DNA of 64,000 nt from Kitagawia praeruptora (lineage: Eukaryota > Streptophyta > Magnoliopsida > Apiales > Apiaceae), in contig CM075346.1 in NCBI GenBank assembly GCA_037693485.1, forward strand, positions 107,552,501-107,616,500, read 5' to 3'. The notes beneath the pieces are model-generated. The model saw only the letters and a list, made by a program, of their open reading frames with translations. It was not told where the DNA came from and searched no databases. This document shows, piece after piece, positions 1 to 10,858 of the stretch. Position numbers and translations under genes: made by a program. Each line of letters begins with the position of its first letter. Position 1 is the stretch's first letter.

Positions 1-2
1 GA

Positions 3-779
3 ATAGGGTTTGGTTATAACGAAGCTGTTGGATTGTTAGGCATAAATACCCCTAACCTTGTTAGTGCTAAAGAGAGGGGTATACCACATGTGCTTAAGAA
101 GGTTGAAGATCCGCTCTTTAAGAAGTCGATTGCAGAACCTCCAAACTTCACTTCTATCATTATTCAAGAAGAGATGCGTAATGAGGACAGTGCAAATGGC
201 ATTGTCCTTGATAATGTTAAATCTGTTAAGAAACCAGTTAAGGTTGTTTATCCAACCAGTTCATCTAAAACTGGGTTAAGTGGTGATAAGTTGAAAAAGA
301 ACAATAACATGTCTAACATGCATACCATGCCTACCATTGATATTTATCATAAAGCATGTGGTGTTGTCAATTGTATGTCTTGTGCTTTCAATGTAATGTC
401 TGCTTACTTTAATGGTAATCAAGCATGTGCTAGTAAGACTGCTCCTCGACAACACATGAATAAGAATAAAAATGTTAGATCAAAGACTGCTAGTCCTTCT
501 CAGGATAGGAGAGAGACATTTGTATCAAAGCCTAAACAGACTTTTGGTAAGGCTGCTTACAAGGTCAAATGTCCAGTCAGTGAAACAAATGTTATTGCTG
601 CTAAAGAAACATGGATACCCAAGATAAAACAGAAGATTGTCAAATCTGTTTATAGGGTTAAATGTATGTTGGTTTGTGGTGAAAATGGTGTCAATGTTAA
701 AAATGTTGTTTTGCCTGACAAAGGCAAATTCTTTAAGCATTCTGGACCCAATCAGGTTTGGGTTCCGAAGAAGGTTTAA
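3..779 (+). pseudogene. gag C-terminal part of Sirevirus E1 (partial at window edge)
   Basis: The frame is open from base 3 and ends at a stop at 779, so this is the C-terminal portion of a longer gag. The text is lysine- and asparagine-rich. It begins with an IGFGYN block that resembles the VGLGYS block of the gag in element E2, and it ends with QVWVPKKV, like QVWILK at the end of the E2 gag. Cysteine-containing stretches around residues 110-125 (CGVVNCMSC) are not canonical CCHC knuckles. Gag would form the particle shell that packages element RNA in the cytoplasm. Pol follows in another frame. Whether this gag is functional cannot be judged without the missing 5' part. Confidence 0.75.
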
Positions 780-781
780 CC

Positions 782-2977
782 TATTTGTCATTGCAGGGTG
801 TGAAACAGGTTGAACGAGTGACCTGGATCTTGGACAGTGGATGTTCAAGGCATATGACTGGAGACAGAACCCTGCTGACAAATGTGGTTGAGAAAGCCGG
901 CCCAGTGGTTACCTTTGGAGATAACAGCATAGGTACAACTGATGGATATGGCAGATTGGTAGCTGGAAATGTTATCATTGATGAAGTGTCTTTTGTGAAA
1001 GGACTTGAGCACAATTTGTTAAGTGTCAGTCAATTTTGTGACAAGGGATTCGAGGCTTACTTCAACAAGAAGAATTGTCTAATCTCACACAAGAGACATG
1101 AACAACCATCTCTTACAGGAGTCAGAAAAGGCAATCTGTACGTGGCCAATATGAACACTGGAAGCACTGAAGAAATCAACTGCTTTTATTCTAAAGCATC
1201 TACAGATGAAAGTTGGCTATGGCACAAGAAACTCTCCCACCTTAATTTCAAGACAATGAATTCTCTAGTTAAAAGAGAACTGGTGAGAGGGTTGCCTTCA
1301 ATGGAATTCATTCAAGAAGGACTCTGTGATGCCTGTCAAAAAGACAAATTGAAAACAGCAACTCACAGGAGCACTGACACATCATCAATAACTGAACCTC
1401 TACAACTGTTGCACATGGATCTGTTCGGTCCAGTTAATGTGATGTCTATGTCAAAGAAAAGATATGCTCTCGTGATTGTTGATGACTACTCAAAGTACAC
1501 ATGGGTTTTATTTCTGAATTCCAAAGATGAAACTCCACAGTTAGTGATTGATCACATCAAGTTGATTGAAATGGAGTACAAGAAACCAGTTAGAGCAATA
1601 AGGTCAGACAATGGAACCGAATTTAAGAATGCAGTTCTAAATGATTTTTGTACTGAAAAGGGAATAACAAGGCAGTACTCAGCCCCAAGAACTCCTCAGC
1701 AAAATGGGGTAGTAGAAAGAAAGAATAGGACTTTGATTGAAGCTGCACGTACTATGTTAAGTGAATCAAAGCTTCCCTTGTACTTTTGGGCTGAAGCTGT
1801 TAACACTGCATGTTATACCCAGAATCGAACTTTAATCAACAAAGACTTGATGAAGACCCCCTATGAAATTATGTATGAAAAGAGACCAACACTCAAGTAC
1901 TTTCATGTATTTGGAGCAAAATGCTTTGTGCTTAAAGATGGAGATGATCGTGGTGGAAAATTTGAGGCCAAAGCACATGAAGCAATTTTCATTGGTTATT
2001 CAAGAAGAGCTTACAAGGTGTATGTGATTGATCATCAGACAATGCTTGAAAGTGTCAATGTATCATTTGATGACACTAAACTTCCTAGTATCCAAACGGA
2101 GGATTCATCTGAAAAGTTATCTTTCGATGATATGACAGACTCCGATTCAGATGGTGACAACCAACCTGATGTTGCTGCTAATGATAACAGTAATAATGAT
2201 GATAATGATCAGGGTGGTGGTGGTGGAAACAATGATCAGACTGGAGATACCACTGACACTCCTGAACATTCATCTAGTCAAACTGGCAACAACTCAGGGG
2301 GAGGTGATGAAGGATCAGCTGGTCATACTCAACATCATAATGAAGAACAAGGCGAATCATCAAGGTCAAATCTTCCCATACAGACTGTGTGGAATAGAGC
2401 TCATCCTTTTAAGTTGATCGTTGGTGATCCAGATGTTGGTTTAAAAACTAGAAGGAGCTATCAAAATCAATGCAATTATTCTGGGTTTCTGTCTGCAATA
2501 GAACCTAAGAAAACAGAAGAAGCTCTTTCTGATCCTGATTGGGTGATTGCTATGCAAGATGAACTCAATCAATTCAAACAACAAGAAGTATGGAAGCTGG
2601 TACCCAAACCTAAAGACAGGAAAGTAGTTGATACCAGGTGGGTATTCAGAAACAAACTTCATGAAGATGGCATTGTAACTAGAAACAAAGCAAGACTGGT
2701 TGCTAAAGGTTATTCCCAAGCTGAAGGAATAGATTATGATGAAACCTATGCACCAGTGGCTAGACTTGAGGCTATAAGGATATTCTTGGCATTCGCAGCA
2801 CATTCAAACTTCAAAGTTTATCAAATGGATGTCAAGAGTGCCTTCCTGAATGGCAAGCTGGATGAAGAGGTATATGTAGAACAACCCCCTGGCTTTGAAG
2901 ATCCAGAATTCTTGGATTTTGTCTACTTTCTCTTCAAGGCAATTTATGGTCTTAAGCAAGCTCCAAGGAAATGCTAA
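782..2977 (+). pseudogene. pol of E1: protease, integrase, N-terminal reverse transcriptase (broken)
   Basis: Visible in order: aspartic protease motif [11 protein letters not shown] at the start; the GAG-pre-integrase zinc region with WHKKLSHL and CDACQK; the integrase core with [15 protein letters not shown] and [13 protein letters not shown] (D, D and E present); a long acidic and glycine-rich linker (SGGGDEG and similar); then the Copia reverse transcriptase from [10 protein letters not shown] to GLKQAPR. The frame ends at KC-stop, where the closely similar E2 pol continues with AWYETL. No ATG lies near the start; the frame begins after a TTGCAG acceptor-like site at 791-796. The ORF is otherwise free of stops, so the damage is probably one event. 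Confidence 0.9.
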
Positions 2978-3864
2978 TGCAGGGTAAATTTGAGATGAGC
3001 CTGATGGGTGAGCTGAAGTTCTTTCTTGGATTACAAGTAAGTCAAAGGACAGATGGAATTTTTATTTGTCAATCCAAGTATGTCAGAGAGCTCCTCAAGA
3101 AATATCAAATGGAGGACTCATCTTCAGCAAGAACACCATCATCAACAGCTGTGAAATTTGGAGCTTGTGAAAATTCTGCTAAGGTAGATATCACAAGCTA
3201 CAGAGGTATGATAGGTTCATTACTTTACCTTACTGCAAGTAGACCTGATATTATGTATGCTACATGCTTGTGTGCAAGGTTCCAAGCGGATCCTAGAGAT
3301 GTGCATCTCATTGCTGTTAAACGAATCTTGAGATATCTTAAGGGTACACCTAACTTAGGTATTTGGTACCCTAAAGAATCTGGTTTTAACCTTGTTGGAT
3401 ATACAGATTCAGATTATGCAGGTAGTGTTGTAGATAGAAAAAGCACCTCTGGGAGTTGTCAATTCCTAGGTGGTAGGTTGGTCTCCTGGTACAGCAAGAA
3501 ACAACAAACAGTTTCCAACTCAACAGCTGAAGCAGAATATATAGCTGCTGGAAGCTGTTGTGCTCAAATCTTGTGGATTAGGAATCAGCTACGTGACTAT
3601 GGCTTTGTACTTGACAATATTCCAATTCTGTGTGACAATACAAGTGCCATAGCAATCTCCAACAATCCTGTGCAGCATACGAGGACCAAGCACATTGACA
3701 TCAGGTATCATTTTATCCGAGAGCATGTCATGAATGGTACCGTGGAGTTACATTTTGTACCCACGGAAGAACAAACAGCAGATATTTTTACTAAGTCTCT
3801 TGACGAATCCACATTCACCAGAATTGTTGGTGAATTGGGTATGTTAAATAGTCCTAGTAATTAA
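2971..3864 (+). pseudogene. pol of E1, downstream part: end of reverse transcriptase and RNase H
   Basis: The sequence picks up at [20 protein letters not shown], which aligns with [20 protein letters not shown] of E2. About 57 codons (about 170 bp) present in E2 between KQAPR and LMQ are absent here, including the YVDD catalytic motif. The deletion also shifts the frame relative to the upstream part. RNase H features follow: [55 protein letters not shown] and ADIFTKSL. Because the deletion is small and the surrounding protein reads cleanly, it looks recent. The element cannot make its own reverse transcriptase. Confidence 0.9.
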
Positions 3865-4469
3865 ACTAGTTAATATCTGAGGTTTGATCTTTAATAATTT
3901 ACAAGTGATTATCTTGTTAATATTTGTTGATTAAAATCACTTGTATAATTATTTTATCAACTTACCTTGTTACTTGTTAATGTTCAAACCATTGTCATTA
4001 TCATCTTAATATATTCATACTTACTTCTTTTCAATGTTAAAATAATTCATTTTCCTTAAAAATAATTTTCTCAAATTTTACAAGTAGTAATTTATGAGAA
4101 ACTTATTTTTCTTGAAAATTATATTTATGATGGTTTAATAAGTCATATTTTCTTTTTAAATAATTTTCTATTAGAAATTTATTTTATTAGAAAATATATA
4201 GATTTATTAATCTACCATGAATAAATATGTAAATAGTTAATAGTTTATTAATTGGTTTGTAGTGTTTGTCCTTTTGTTATTAATGTTTGATTTCATAAAA
4301 GGGACTACATATGATTGTTTTTATAATTTTTATTCGATTTTATAATTTTAGTGTAAATTATTTTGCTATTTTATAGCTTGTTTTAATAATTAAATTTGCT
4401 TCATTGTTAGAATTGCTTCATGTAAATAATCTGGTACATATTCTGTTAATATTTGATTGTTAGAATAGT

Positions 4470-4740
4470 TATATTGGTCCTCATCTCGAACTTCGAGATA
4501 AAGTTCGAGATAGATGTTATCTCGAAAATTTTGAAGATAAAACTAGGCACACTGGTAACTCGAATCCTAAGTCGAACTTCGAGATAAAGTTCGAGATAGT
4601 CAGTTTCGAGATGCAGTTCGAGATGGTGAGTTTCGAGTTGAAGTTCGAGTTAGTCACTAACTCGAAAATCTAAGTCGAGTTTCGAGTTGAAGTTCGAGAT
4701 AGTCACTAACTCACTAACTCGAAAATCTTCCCTGACTTAG
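4470..4740 (+). repeat. Palindromic TTCGAGAT repeat cluster in E1 spacer
   Basis: Copies of AAGTTCGAGATAG and AACTCGAA recur with irregular spacing of about 12-35 bp. The first is a perfect palindrome, ATCTCGAA-C-TTCGAGAT at 4483-4499. Many copies can pair with one another in RNA or single-stranded DNA. The family of CG-containing words stands out against very AT-rich surroundings. The function is unknown. Confidence 0.75.
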
Positions 4741-4789
4741 AATTTTCAACTTCACTCTGGTAGATCAAATCGATATAGGACCTAATATT

Positions 4790-5210
4790 TGTGTGTTGTT
4801 GTAAATATTATTGTAAATTAATAGTCTATACTTATAGTCTGTAGTCTACATAGTTAGTCTCTAATTGTCTCATAGTCTATTTTGTCTTTAATTAATAGTC
4901 TATAGTGTAATTTAGTAGTCTATAGTCTTTTAATTAGCTCTTTTAGACTATCTGTCAGACTATCCAACAATAGTCTGTTGTAGTTAATTTTCTTTTATTT
5001 ATTTTAGACTATCGGTATTGTTAGTCTAAATAGTTTAAATAGTTTAGTCTAGACAGTCTATTTTAGTCTAATTAGACTATCAGGTATAGTCTATTAGTCT
5101 ATAGTCTAATTCTTTTATTAATTCTATTTTAGACTACCGTTTAGACTACCGTTAATATGTATACAGAATTGTCTGTAGACTATCGTTAGTCTATTGTTTG
5201 TCTGAAACTC
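4790..5210 (+). repeat. TAGTCT / AGACTA word-rich tract in E1 spacer
   Basis: The hexamer TAGTCT and its complement AGACTA occur dozens of times, often as TAGTCTATAGTCT or TTTTAGACTATC, with no fixed period. The same word recurs in the 3' LTR of this element (about 10010-10340). It is therefore an element-specific lexical bias and not a simple microsatellite. Confidence 0.7.
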
Positions 5211-5636
5211 ACGAGTTAAGTCTCTGAGTCTTTTTCTCTGTTTGTTTATATACATACAATACACACAACGAACCGCCGCCCGATTTTCTTCAAAAATCGA
5301 CCGTGTTTCTCAACCAAATCACGATCTGAAAACACCTGTGTTCTAATCTCTTCAAGCTCTTTGATTTGACTAGTTAATCCTTCGATTTGGTCCAGTTTTT
5401 AGTGATTGCGTTTTTCGAAAATCAAGAAATACGATTTAAAATTCAAGAAATTTGGCTTCGATTCTGCAAAAACTAAAAATAGTGGTGTGTTTGTGTGAAT
5501 TCAGAGATCAACATACATTAATTTCAGAATTTTCTGTGAAGTTTCGATTTTATTGATTTTTCTGGTTAATTGAATTAATTGTTAAAATCCATAAAATTCG
5601 AATTTGGGCAAATTAATTCAGTGTGTTGAAATTAAA

Positions 5637-8600
5637 ATGGCTGTTAATATGGAGATTATCAATCATAATTTTGTTGGTCATTTTAATCCCGATAATTGTA
5701 CTCTCGAGAGGGTTAAACCTTGGATTCGGTTTTTAAATGAGCATTCTCTTATTCGTCATGCCTTAATTCTCGATGCTCCTTTAAAAGTTGATTCACTGTT
5801 GGCAATGTGTTCTACATTTGTTCTCTCCTCGGACTCAACATCTTTTACTTTTACTGTGGGGGACACACCTTATGTTGTGAATGACTCAACTGTTAACACC
5901 GTTCTACGACTTCCAACAAATGACTTTGTTGATCTTCCATCTGAAGCAGTACTGACACAATTTTTCAATGACATCCATTATCAAGGAGAAGTTGATCTTT
6001 CTAAGTTGTCTAAAAGTAACTTCATGGCTGAGTGGGATTATTTCTTTGACACAATTGCTAAGGTGTTTGCTAACACTAAAAAGAATAATTTTCACAATAT
6101 TTCTACTTTGCTTCAGAGAATTGGTTATGCAGTTGCTAATAATCAAAGGGTTAATTTTGGTAAATTAATTTTTGATGCCATGGTAAATCGTCTCATAACT
6201 GCCAAGAACGATCATGATTTGGGTAGTAAAGTTGATTGTTACTATCCAAGGTTTTTAACTCTCATATTTAATCATGTTGTTTCTGATGTTCATCAAAGAT
6301 TGTTTGCTAACTCTCGTACTGAAGCATCAGGAAAAACACATAAAAAATTCTTCACTAGGTTAGCAACAATGAAGAAGTACACAAATGTTCCAGTGGTCAT
6401 TACTCAGTATATGTCCAACTTCATAGAACTGCCAATCATACAAGAACAACCACCACAACAGCAACCTGAGCATGTTCCTGAGCAACCAGAACAAGAAGCA
6501 GCAACTGCTCCTGTACCTGAACATCAACTTCAAGTGGCTCAACTCACTATTGCTGGGATTTCTGCATCTGCTACTGAACAGGTATTATCTTTCCCTGAAA
6601 CTACTTCTGGAGCCCAAGTGGCTGATAGGTTAGACCAAGAGGTTGTAGAACCACAACTTCTATCCCAGGTCTTAGAGCCAAACACAGTGTCATCTAAAAT
6701 CTCAAAACCCAAATCCAGAAGTAAATTAACAGTGAAAAGACGTAAAGTAAGAAGTAGTGATATGAGTGATCCCACAGCTCTGCCTCCACTAAAGAAGCGA
6801 AGAAACTTACAAATTGAGGCAACTGTCAGCCCATCCATATCCTCCCAAAAGGATACGGACATTGAAATGGCACATGAACAGTTACTGGAACCATTCTCTC
6901 AACAGGATGAGTCCATTGAAATTCGCCAGTCGGCCATGGCACCCTGTACAGAGTCAAGCACACCCCTATTACTCACAATGGGGGAAAACATAACTGTAGA
7001 ATCTGATGTGGCTAGGGACAATGAGCAAGGAGAGCACAATAGGGTTGATACTGAAACAGTGCCTACCATAGTCACGGTAGAAGAGCCTTCACAGGTTAAT
7101 GAGGGAAATCTTGACTCTCAGCCACAAATAATAGAGTCATCATCTCCCCTCCCAGGAGGAACATTCCTGGCTCCCTCAAGGGATTTTCCACTCGCAGTTT
7201 CAACTGGAGAAAGTGGAAGGCAACTCGATCTTTCTGTCACTGAAGAAATTCAGACATCAATTCCAAATGAGATGACAGAAATGACTGAGGAAAGGGATTT
7301 GCGAACTCCCATTGCACCACCACTGACCTTCCAAGAGGAGGCTAGGGTGATTTTATCCGCAGGTACACTTTCTGGAGCAGCTAAGGAATTAGTGAGGAGT
7401 GATGTGAGGAACACCACTAAACTGAGTGAAACACATGCACGTCAGATGAGTGAAACTCAGAGTGATATTCAGGTGAGTGCACACACTGACACATACACTC
7501 GTTCATTGGAAGAAAAGATTAAAGCTCTAGAAAAGGAACTTGAGGCCAGTAAAGCTGAAGCAAAATTACTTCGAGCACAAGTGGATGAACGGTCTTCTTC
7601 ATCTACCTCTGTCAAAAATCAGCTTGCTGTGATAAAGAATGACATCACCAAGATGAAGACAACGTACACAAACAAGTTCAACACTCTCGAATTATCTTAT
7701 GAACGGGCACTTGATGATGCTGGAGAGGTTACTGTGACTCAAGATAAACTTATTTCTGTAATCTCCGACAAAGTTGAAAATCTTCAAACAGCATTGATTA
7801 AGAGTCAGTTGTCTACTGAACGCCGTCTTGATGTGATTGAAAGGCAGAATGCACAACAAGGTAAGGGGATCAAACATTTGTTCAACATGATCAGCAGAAC
7901 TCACACACCCACAGCAGAAGAAAGGGAATTCTTTGTAGGAAAAGGTGGAGATGGTGATGAGCGAGACCCTGGAGATGGTGCATTTCACACTTCGGTAGAG
8001 GATTCCTCAACTAAGGGGGAGAAGTCAAGAGAGGGAACTAGTGAACAAGGGAGAGATAAGGGGAAGAAGATAGCAGATTCTCAGAAGAGTGCAGAAGACA
8101 CTGAAGGGTATCACTACTCAGGTGAACCAGACAACTTTGATGTTTTTGCTGATCTAAAGTTCTCTGATGAGGGTGAAAAAATACCAGAACCAGATTTTAG
8201 CAGCTGGGAAGATGAAGTGCCAGTTGACCCTGAATATGAAGCTGAGCAAGCAAAACTGGATTTTGAAGCTGAATTAGAAGCTGAAAGGCAAGAAGCAAAT
8301 CTCAAATTGCGAGATGAAAAGCTTCAGAGAACACTAGATATGCTTGCACACAAAGAAAGACTTCAAAAAGAGGAAGCAGAAGCAAGGCAACGAGAGCATG
8401 TACTTAAAACTCAAGAGAGGAAGTTATACGTCAAGTTTAAGAGTGGTGAGAAATGGGATCGTGCTCAACGAATAATAGACTCACATCAATCTCTTGATAA
8501 TGATGATAGTCGACTTCTTTCTATCTTTGAAAGACTCAAAGAGCTTAACCCAACACACGATATGTACATGAGAGCCCTAAGAACAGAAGTTGTGAGAATA

Positions 8601-9185
8601 ACAACTGCAGGTGAAACGAAAACAGATGAGCTTTTAATATTTGTTGATTGTCATGAGTTTGGAACACAAAGAGTTTCAATTCAGTTCTTCTATGACAAAT
8701 CATTGACAGAAATCTGGGTTCTTAGGCCAAAGGTAAGAACTTCCTCTGAGTTGGGTGTACTACTTCATGAGAAATTCAAAGAGTTTGCTGAAAGAGCTGG
8801 TCCTGAAATAGTTGAATTGCCTAGACAATTGAAATTCCTTAAAGGTGAGGTGCTTCATACAATCAATCTTGAGAATGAGGAATTGTTCACACACTCTGCC
8901 AAGCAGCTGGTCTATATTGAACATGTTCTGAGAAATCAAGGATTTTCTACTAAAGAGAAGTTAGAAATTGCTGATCGTATTAAATCCTATGCAGAAGTCA
9001 ATTTTTTTAAGGATTATGAGAAGTTCAAAGGTCAGTTGAGAAAGGCACTTGGAATTCCTCTTGTTCGCCCTACAGGATTCTCATCAAGAAGAGAGTTGCT
9101 AGTTGATGCAGAATTACACAAAAATCTGCCAGAAATGGATGATCCAGAAGATGGAGAAATAAGGAAGGAAGACAGTCAGAAATGA
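5637..9185 (+). CDS. Third ORF of Sirevirus E1 (1182 aa), accessory protein of unknown function
   Basis: The first ATG in frame (5637, MAVNMEIINH) is chosen; the frame upstream lacks an ATG. The protein has a globular N-terminal domain (about 1-230) with WDYFFDTIAKVF and CYYPRFLTLIFNHV. This resembles WSFFFDCITRAF and VYFARFCQLLF in the third ORF of E2. A Pro/Gln-rich linker (about 250-290) follows, then basic clusters (KRRKVR, LPPLKKRR) that look like nuclear localisation signals. Next come a coiled coil (about 610-760), an acidic segment, a second charged helix (about 880-945) and a C-terminal globular region (about 950-1160). I see no signal peptide or membrane span, so it does not look like an envelope protein although it occupies the env-like position of Sireviruses. 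It is intact even though pol is broken. Confidence 0.85.
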   Translation: MAVNMEIINHNFVGHFNPDNCTLERVKPWIRFLNEHSLIRHALILDAPLKVDSLLAMCSTFVLSSDSTSFTFTVGDTPYVVNDSTVNTVLRLPTNDFVDLPSEAVLTQFFNDIHYQGEVDLSKLSKSNFMAEWDYFFDTIAKVFANTKKNNFHNISTLLQRIGYAVANNQRVNFGKLIFDAMVNRLITAKNDHDLGSKVDCYYPRFLTLIFNHVVSDVHQRLFANSRTEASGKTHKKFFTRLATMKKYTNVPVVITQYMSNFIELPIIQEQPPQQQPEHVPEQPEQEAATAPVPEHQLQVAQLTIAGISASATEQVLSFPETTSGAQVADRLDQEVVEPQLLSQVLEPNTVSSKISKPKSRSKLTVKRRKVRSSDMSDPTALPPLKKRRNLQIEATVSPSISSQKDTDIEMAHEQLLEPFSQQDESIEIRQSAMAPCTESSTPLLLTMGENITVESDVARDNEQGEHNRVDTETVPTIVTVEEPSQVNEGNLDSQPQIIESSSPLPGGTFLAPSRDFPLAVSTGESGRQLDLSVTEEIQTSIPNEMTEMTEERDLRTPIAPPLTFQEEARVILSAGTLSGAAKELVRSDVRNTTKLSETHARQMSETQSDIQVSAHTDTYTRSLEEKIKALEKELEASKAEAKLLRAQVDERSSSSTSVKNQLAVIKNDITKMKTTYTNKFNTLELSYERALDDAGEVTVTQDKLISVISDKVENLQTALIKSQLSTERRLDVIERQNAQQGKGIKHLFNMISRTHTPTAEEREFFVGKGGDGDERDPGDGAFHTSVEDSSTKGEKSREGTSEQGRDKGKKIADSQKSAEDTEGYHYSGEPDNFDVFADLKFSDEGEKIPEPDFSSWEDEVPVDPEYEAEQAKLDFEAELEAERQEANLKLRDEKLQRTLDMLAHKERLQKEEAEARQREHVLKTQERKLYVKFKSGEKWDRAQRIIDSHQSLDNDDSRLLSIFERLKELNPTHDMYMRALRTEVVRITTAGETKTDELLIFVDCHEFGTQRVSIQFFYDKSLTEIWVLRPKVRTSSELGVLLHEKFKEFAERAGPEIVELPRQLKFLKGEVLHTINLENEELFTHSAKQLVYIEHVLRNQGFSTKEKLEIADRIKSYAEVNFFKDYEKFKGQLRKALGIPLVRPTGFSSRRELLVDAELHKNLPEMDDPEDGEIRKEDSQK

Positions 9186-9437
9186 AGAACAACTCTACAT
9201 GTAATATCTTTAGAGTTAGATAGATCAAGATAGGATAATGTTTAATATGATCAGGCTAGAGGATCATCTATCTTGTATTTATCATTATGTTTGAATCTGG
9301 AAATTGTTATAAAAACCAGAACTTTATCATTATTTACTTGCTATTAATGTTTTATCATTTACTAGCTTAAGTTGAGTTAGTTGAGTTATCCTCTAGGAAT
9401 TTGCTTGTTAATTTATAACAAACAAATAGGGGGAGAT
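9186..9437 (+). other. 3' untranslated region and polypurine tract of E1
   Basis: This short non-coding stretch ends in the polypurine tract TAGGGGGAGAT (9427-9437) immediately before the LTR start TGAAAGG. The tract is the expected primer site for plus-strand DNA synthesis and fixes the 5' border of the 3' LTR. Confidence 0.8.
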
Positions 9438-10858
9438 TGAAAGGCATATGACTCAGCCTATTTGTAGTTCGAGGATCCAACTCAACTTAAAGTAGATTGT
9501 AATAAGTAAATAACCTTAACTGTCACAGGAATCTCAGAAGATGCTATCTATCAGAAGGAACAAATCTACAAGTCAATCTATAGTTTTGATATTTTACACT
9601 GGAAGAAGTTCAGTCTACTGATCAAGCCTCAGTGTGGTATTCAAAGTCATGGATTTAATTCAGAAGGACAGAGATTTCTACAAGTGACAAGAGACAGTAC
9701 CAGTACAGAATATTTAAAGAAAGTTGTCAGAAGAAATTGACCACAGCTTAAAATCAAAATGAAGAACAGAAGTTGAAGTTAGTCGTTCATGAACCAGACC
9801 GTGCATTGAGCGTCAACAAATATTCAGTGGAGGTTCTTTATTTATTTCAGTGGTTTAAAAGTGAAGATTAGACTATCAAATGAATTATGTTAATTCTCTA
9901 TTAATTAATTTAAAGTATTTAGTTAACTTAATTAATAAATTAATTCTTCAAGAATTAATTTATTTATTAAGTTAATTATTGAATTAATTAATTTAGAATT
10001 AATATAGATTGCAGAAAGACTATCAGAAGTGTTTTAAGACTATGGTTTTATTATTAAAAGACTATCTGAGTTAGTCTAGGAGATAGTCTGCTAAAGAATT
10101 GGGTAGTCTGCCAAGAAGGAAAGTCACACCGGTAGTCTGCACTAAGAAGGATAGTCACACCGGTAGTCTGCACCAAGAAAGGATAGTCACACCGGTTGTC
10201 TGCAGAGTATTAATAGTCACACCGGTAGTCTGATAAAGAAAGGATAGTCACACCGGTAGTCTGCAACAAGTATGGATAGTCACACCGGTAGTCTATGTGT
10301 CCCCTGGATAGTCTGCAAGCCTTTTAGACAGTCTGTGGATAGTCTGTTTAAGTGAGAAAAATAGACAGAAGATATTTTGAAGATATAAACCACAGAAGAG
10401 ACAGTAGCCTGCATTGACAGACACACACGAGACAAGTTCTTAAAGACAGGAGCATAAACATTACATCTCTCTCTCATCTTTAAAGCACTGACTATCTCAT
10501 TTAATTCACAGAAAATCAAGTTCAACTCATTTGTAATATTTGATCCGATAGAACTTAATTATTTGTGACTCTTGTATTACTAGCGAATTAAGTTTCCTAG
10601 TTTGTATCTCGATTTTTATTAACTAAATTAGAAAAGTTCATGTCGAATTTTCTAATTAGTTTTTATTAACGTGATAATACTCTGTACTGATTTTGTAACA
10701 ACCATCAAGTTTAATATATCGTTATATTTAACTTGAATTTTGTTTCAATTAATTCCGCTCAAATTTGTCTAAACTAAATTTTATTTAACGGACAAATTTC
10801 GATAAAAAGATAAAGATTGTATTCAACCCCCCCTTCTACAATCTTAACGGACCTAACA
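9438..10858 (+). repeat. 3' LTR of Sirevirus E1 (1421 bp)
   Basis: It starts TGAAAGG directly after the polypurine tract and ends CCTAACA at 10858. The terminal repeat is imperfect. A run of seven C near 10827-10833 followed by CTTCTACAATCTTAACGG precedes the end. An AT-rich block of TTAATTAATT repeats (9895-10010) and a tandem array (10103-10294) sit inside. The partner LTR is outside the window, so the borders rest on the tract, TG...CA and the downstream Helitron alignment. Confidence 0.75.
10103..10294 (+). repeat. Tandem array of about 33-bp units in E1 LTR
   Basis: Six units share the core ATAGTCACACCGGTAGTCTG, with a variable purine-rich middle such as CACCAAGAAAGG. The period is about 31-36 bp. 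The array lies in the middle of the LTR, where enhancer repeats of plant LTR promoters are often found. Any regulatory role is inference. Confidence 0.85.

Larger units (their letters stand above)
3865..5636 (+). other. Untranslated spacer of E1 between pol and the third ORF
   Basis: This 1.77-kb AT-rich stretch has no long ORF. It contains two unusual zones, listed separately: palindromic TTCGAGAT repeats at 4470-4740 and a zone saturated with TAGTCT / AGACTA words at 4790-5210. From 5240 to 5636 the sequence looks like a leader for the downstream ORF, with pyrimidine-rich tracts, no long upstream ORF seen, and the ATG at 5637. The equivalent spacer of E2 (15838-17850) is similar in length. 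Confidence 0.6.
1..10858 (+). mobile_element. Sirevirus-type Ty1/copia retrotransposon E1, 5'-truncated by window edge
   Basis: The element is LTR retrotransposon DNA with gene order gag, protease, integrase, reverse transcriptase, RNase H, which is the Copia order. A third long ORF follows pol, then a polypurine tract and the 3' LTR. A large extra ORF between pol and the 3' LTR is the layout known for the plant Sirevirus lineage. The right end is CTAACA at 10858, followed by CGTAT. The related Helitron copy at 27675 has CGTAT in the same context without an insertion, which supports the boundary. The 5' LTR, primer-binding site and most of gag lie left of the window. Pol is defective because of an internal deletion near 2970. 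Confidence 0.9.

Noticed and set aside
756..796. A 41-base intron between CAG|GTTTGG and TTGCAG|GG in E1
   Set aside because: Phase fits, but plant introns of this size are not known to splice. Only the acceptor is proposed.
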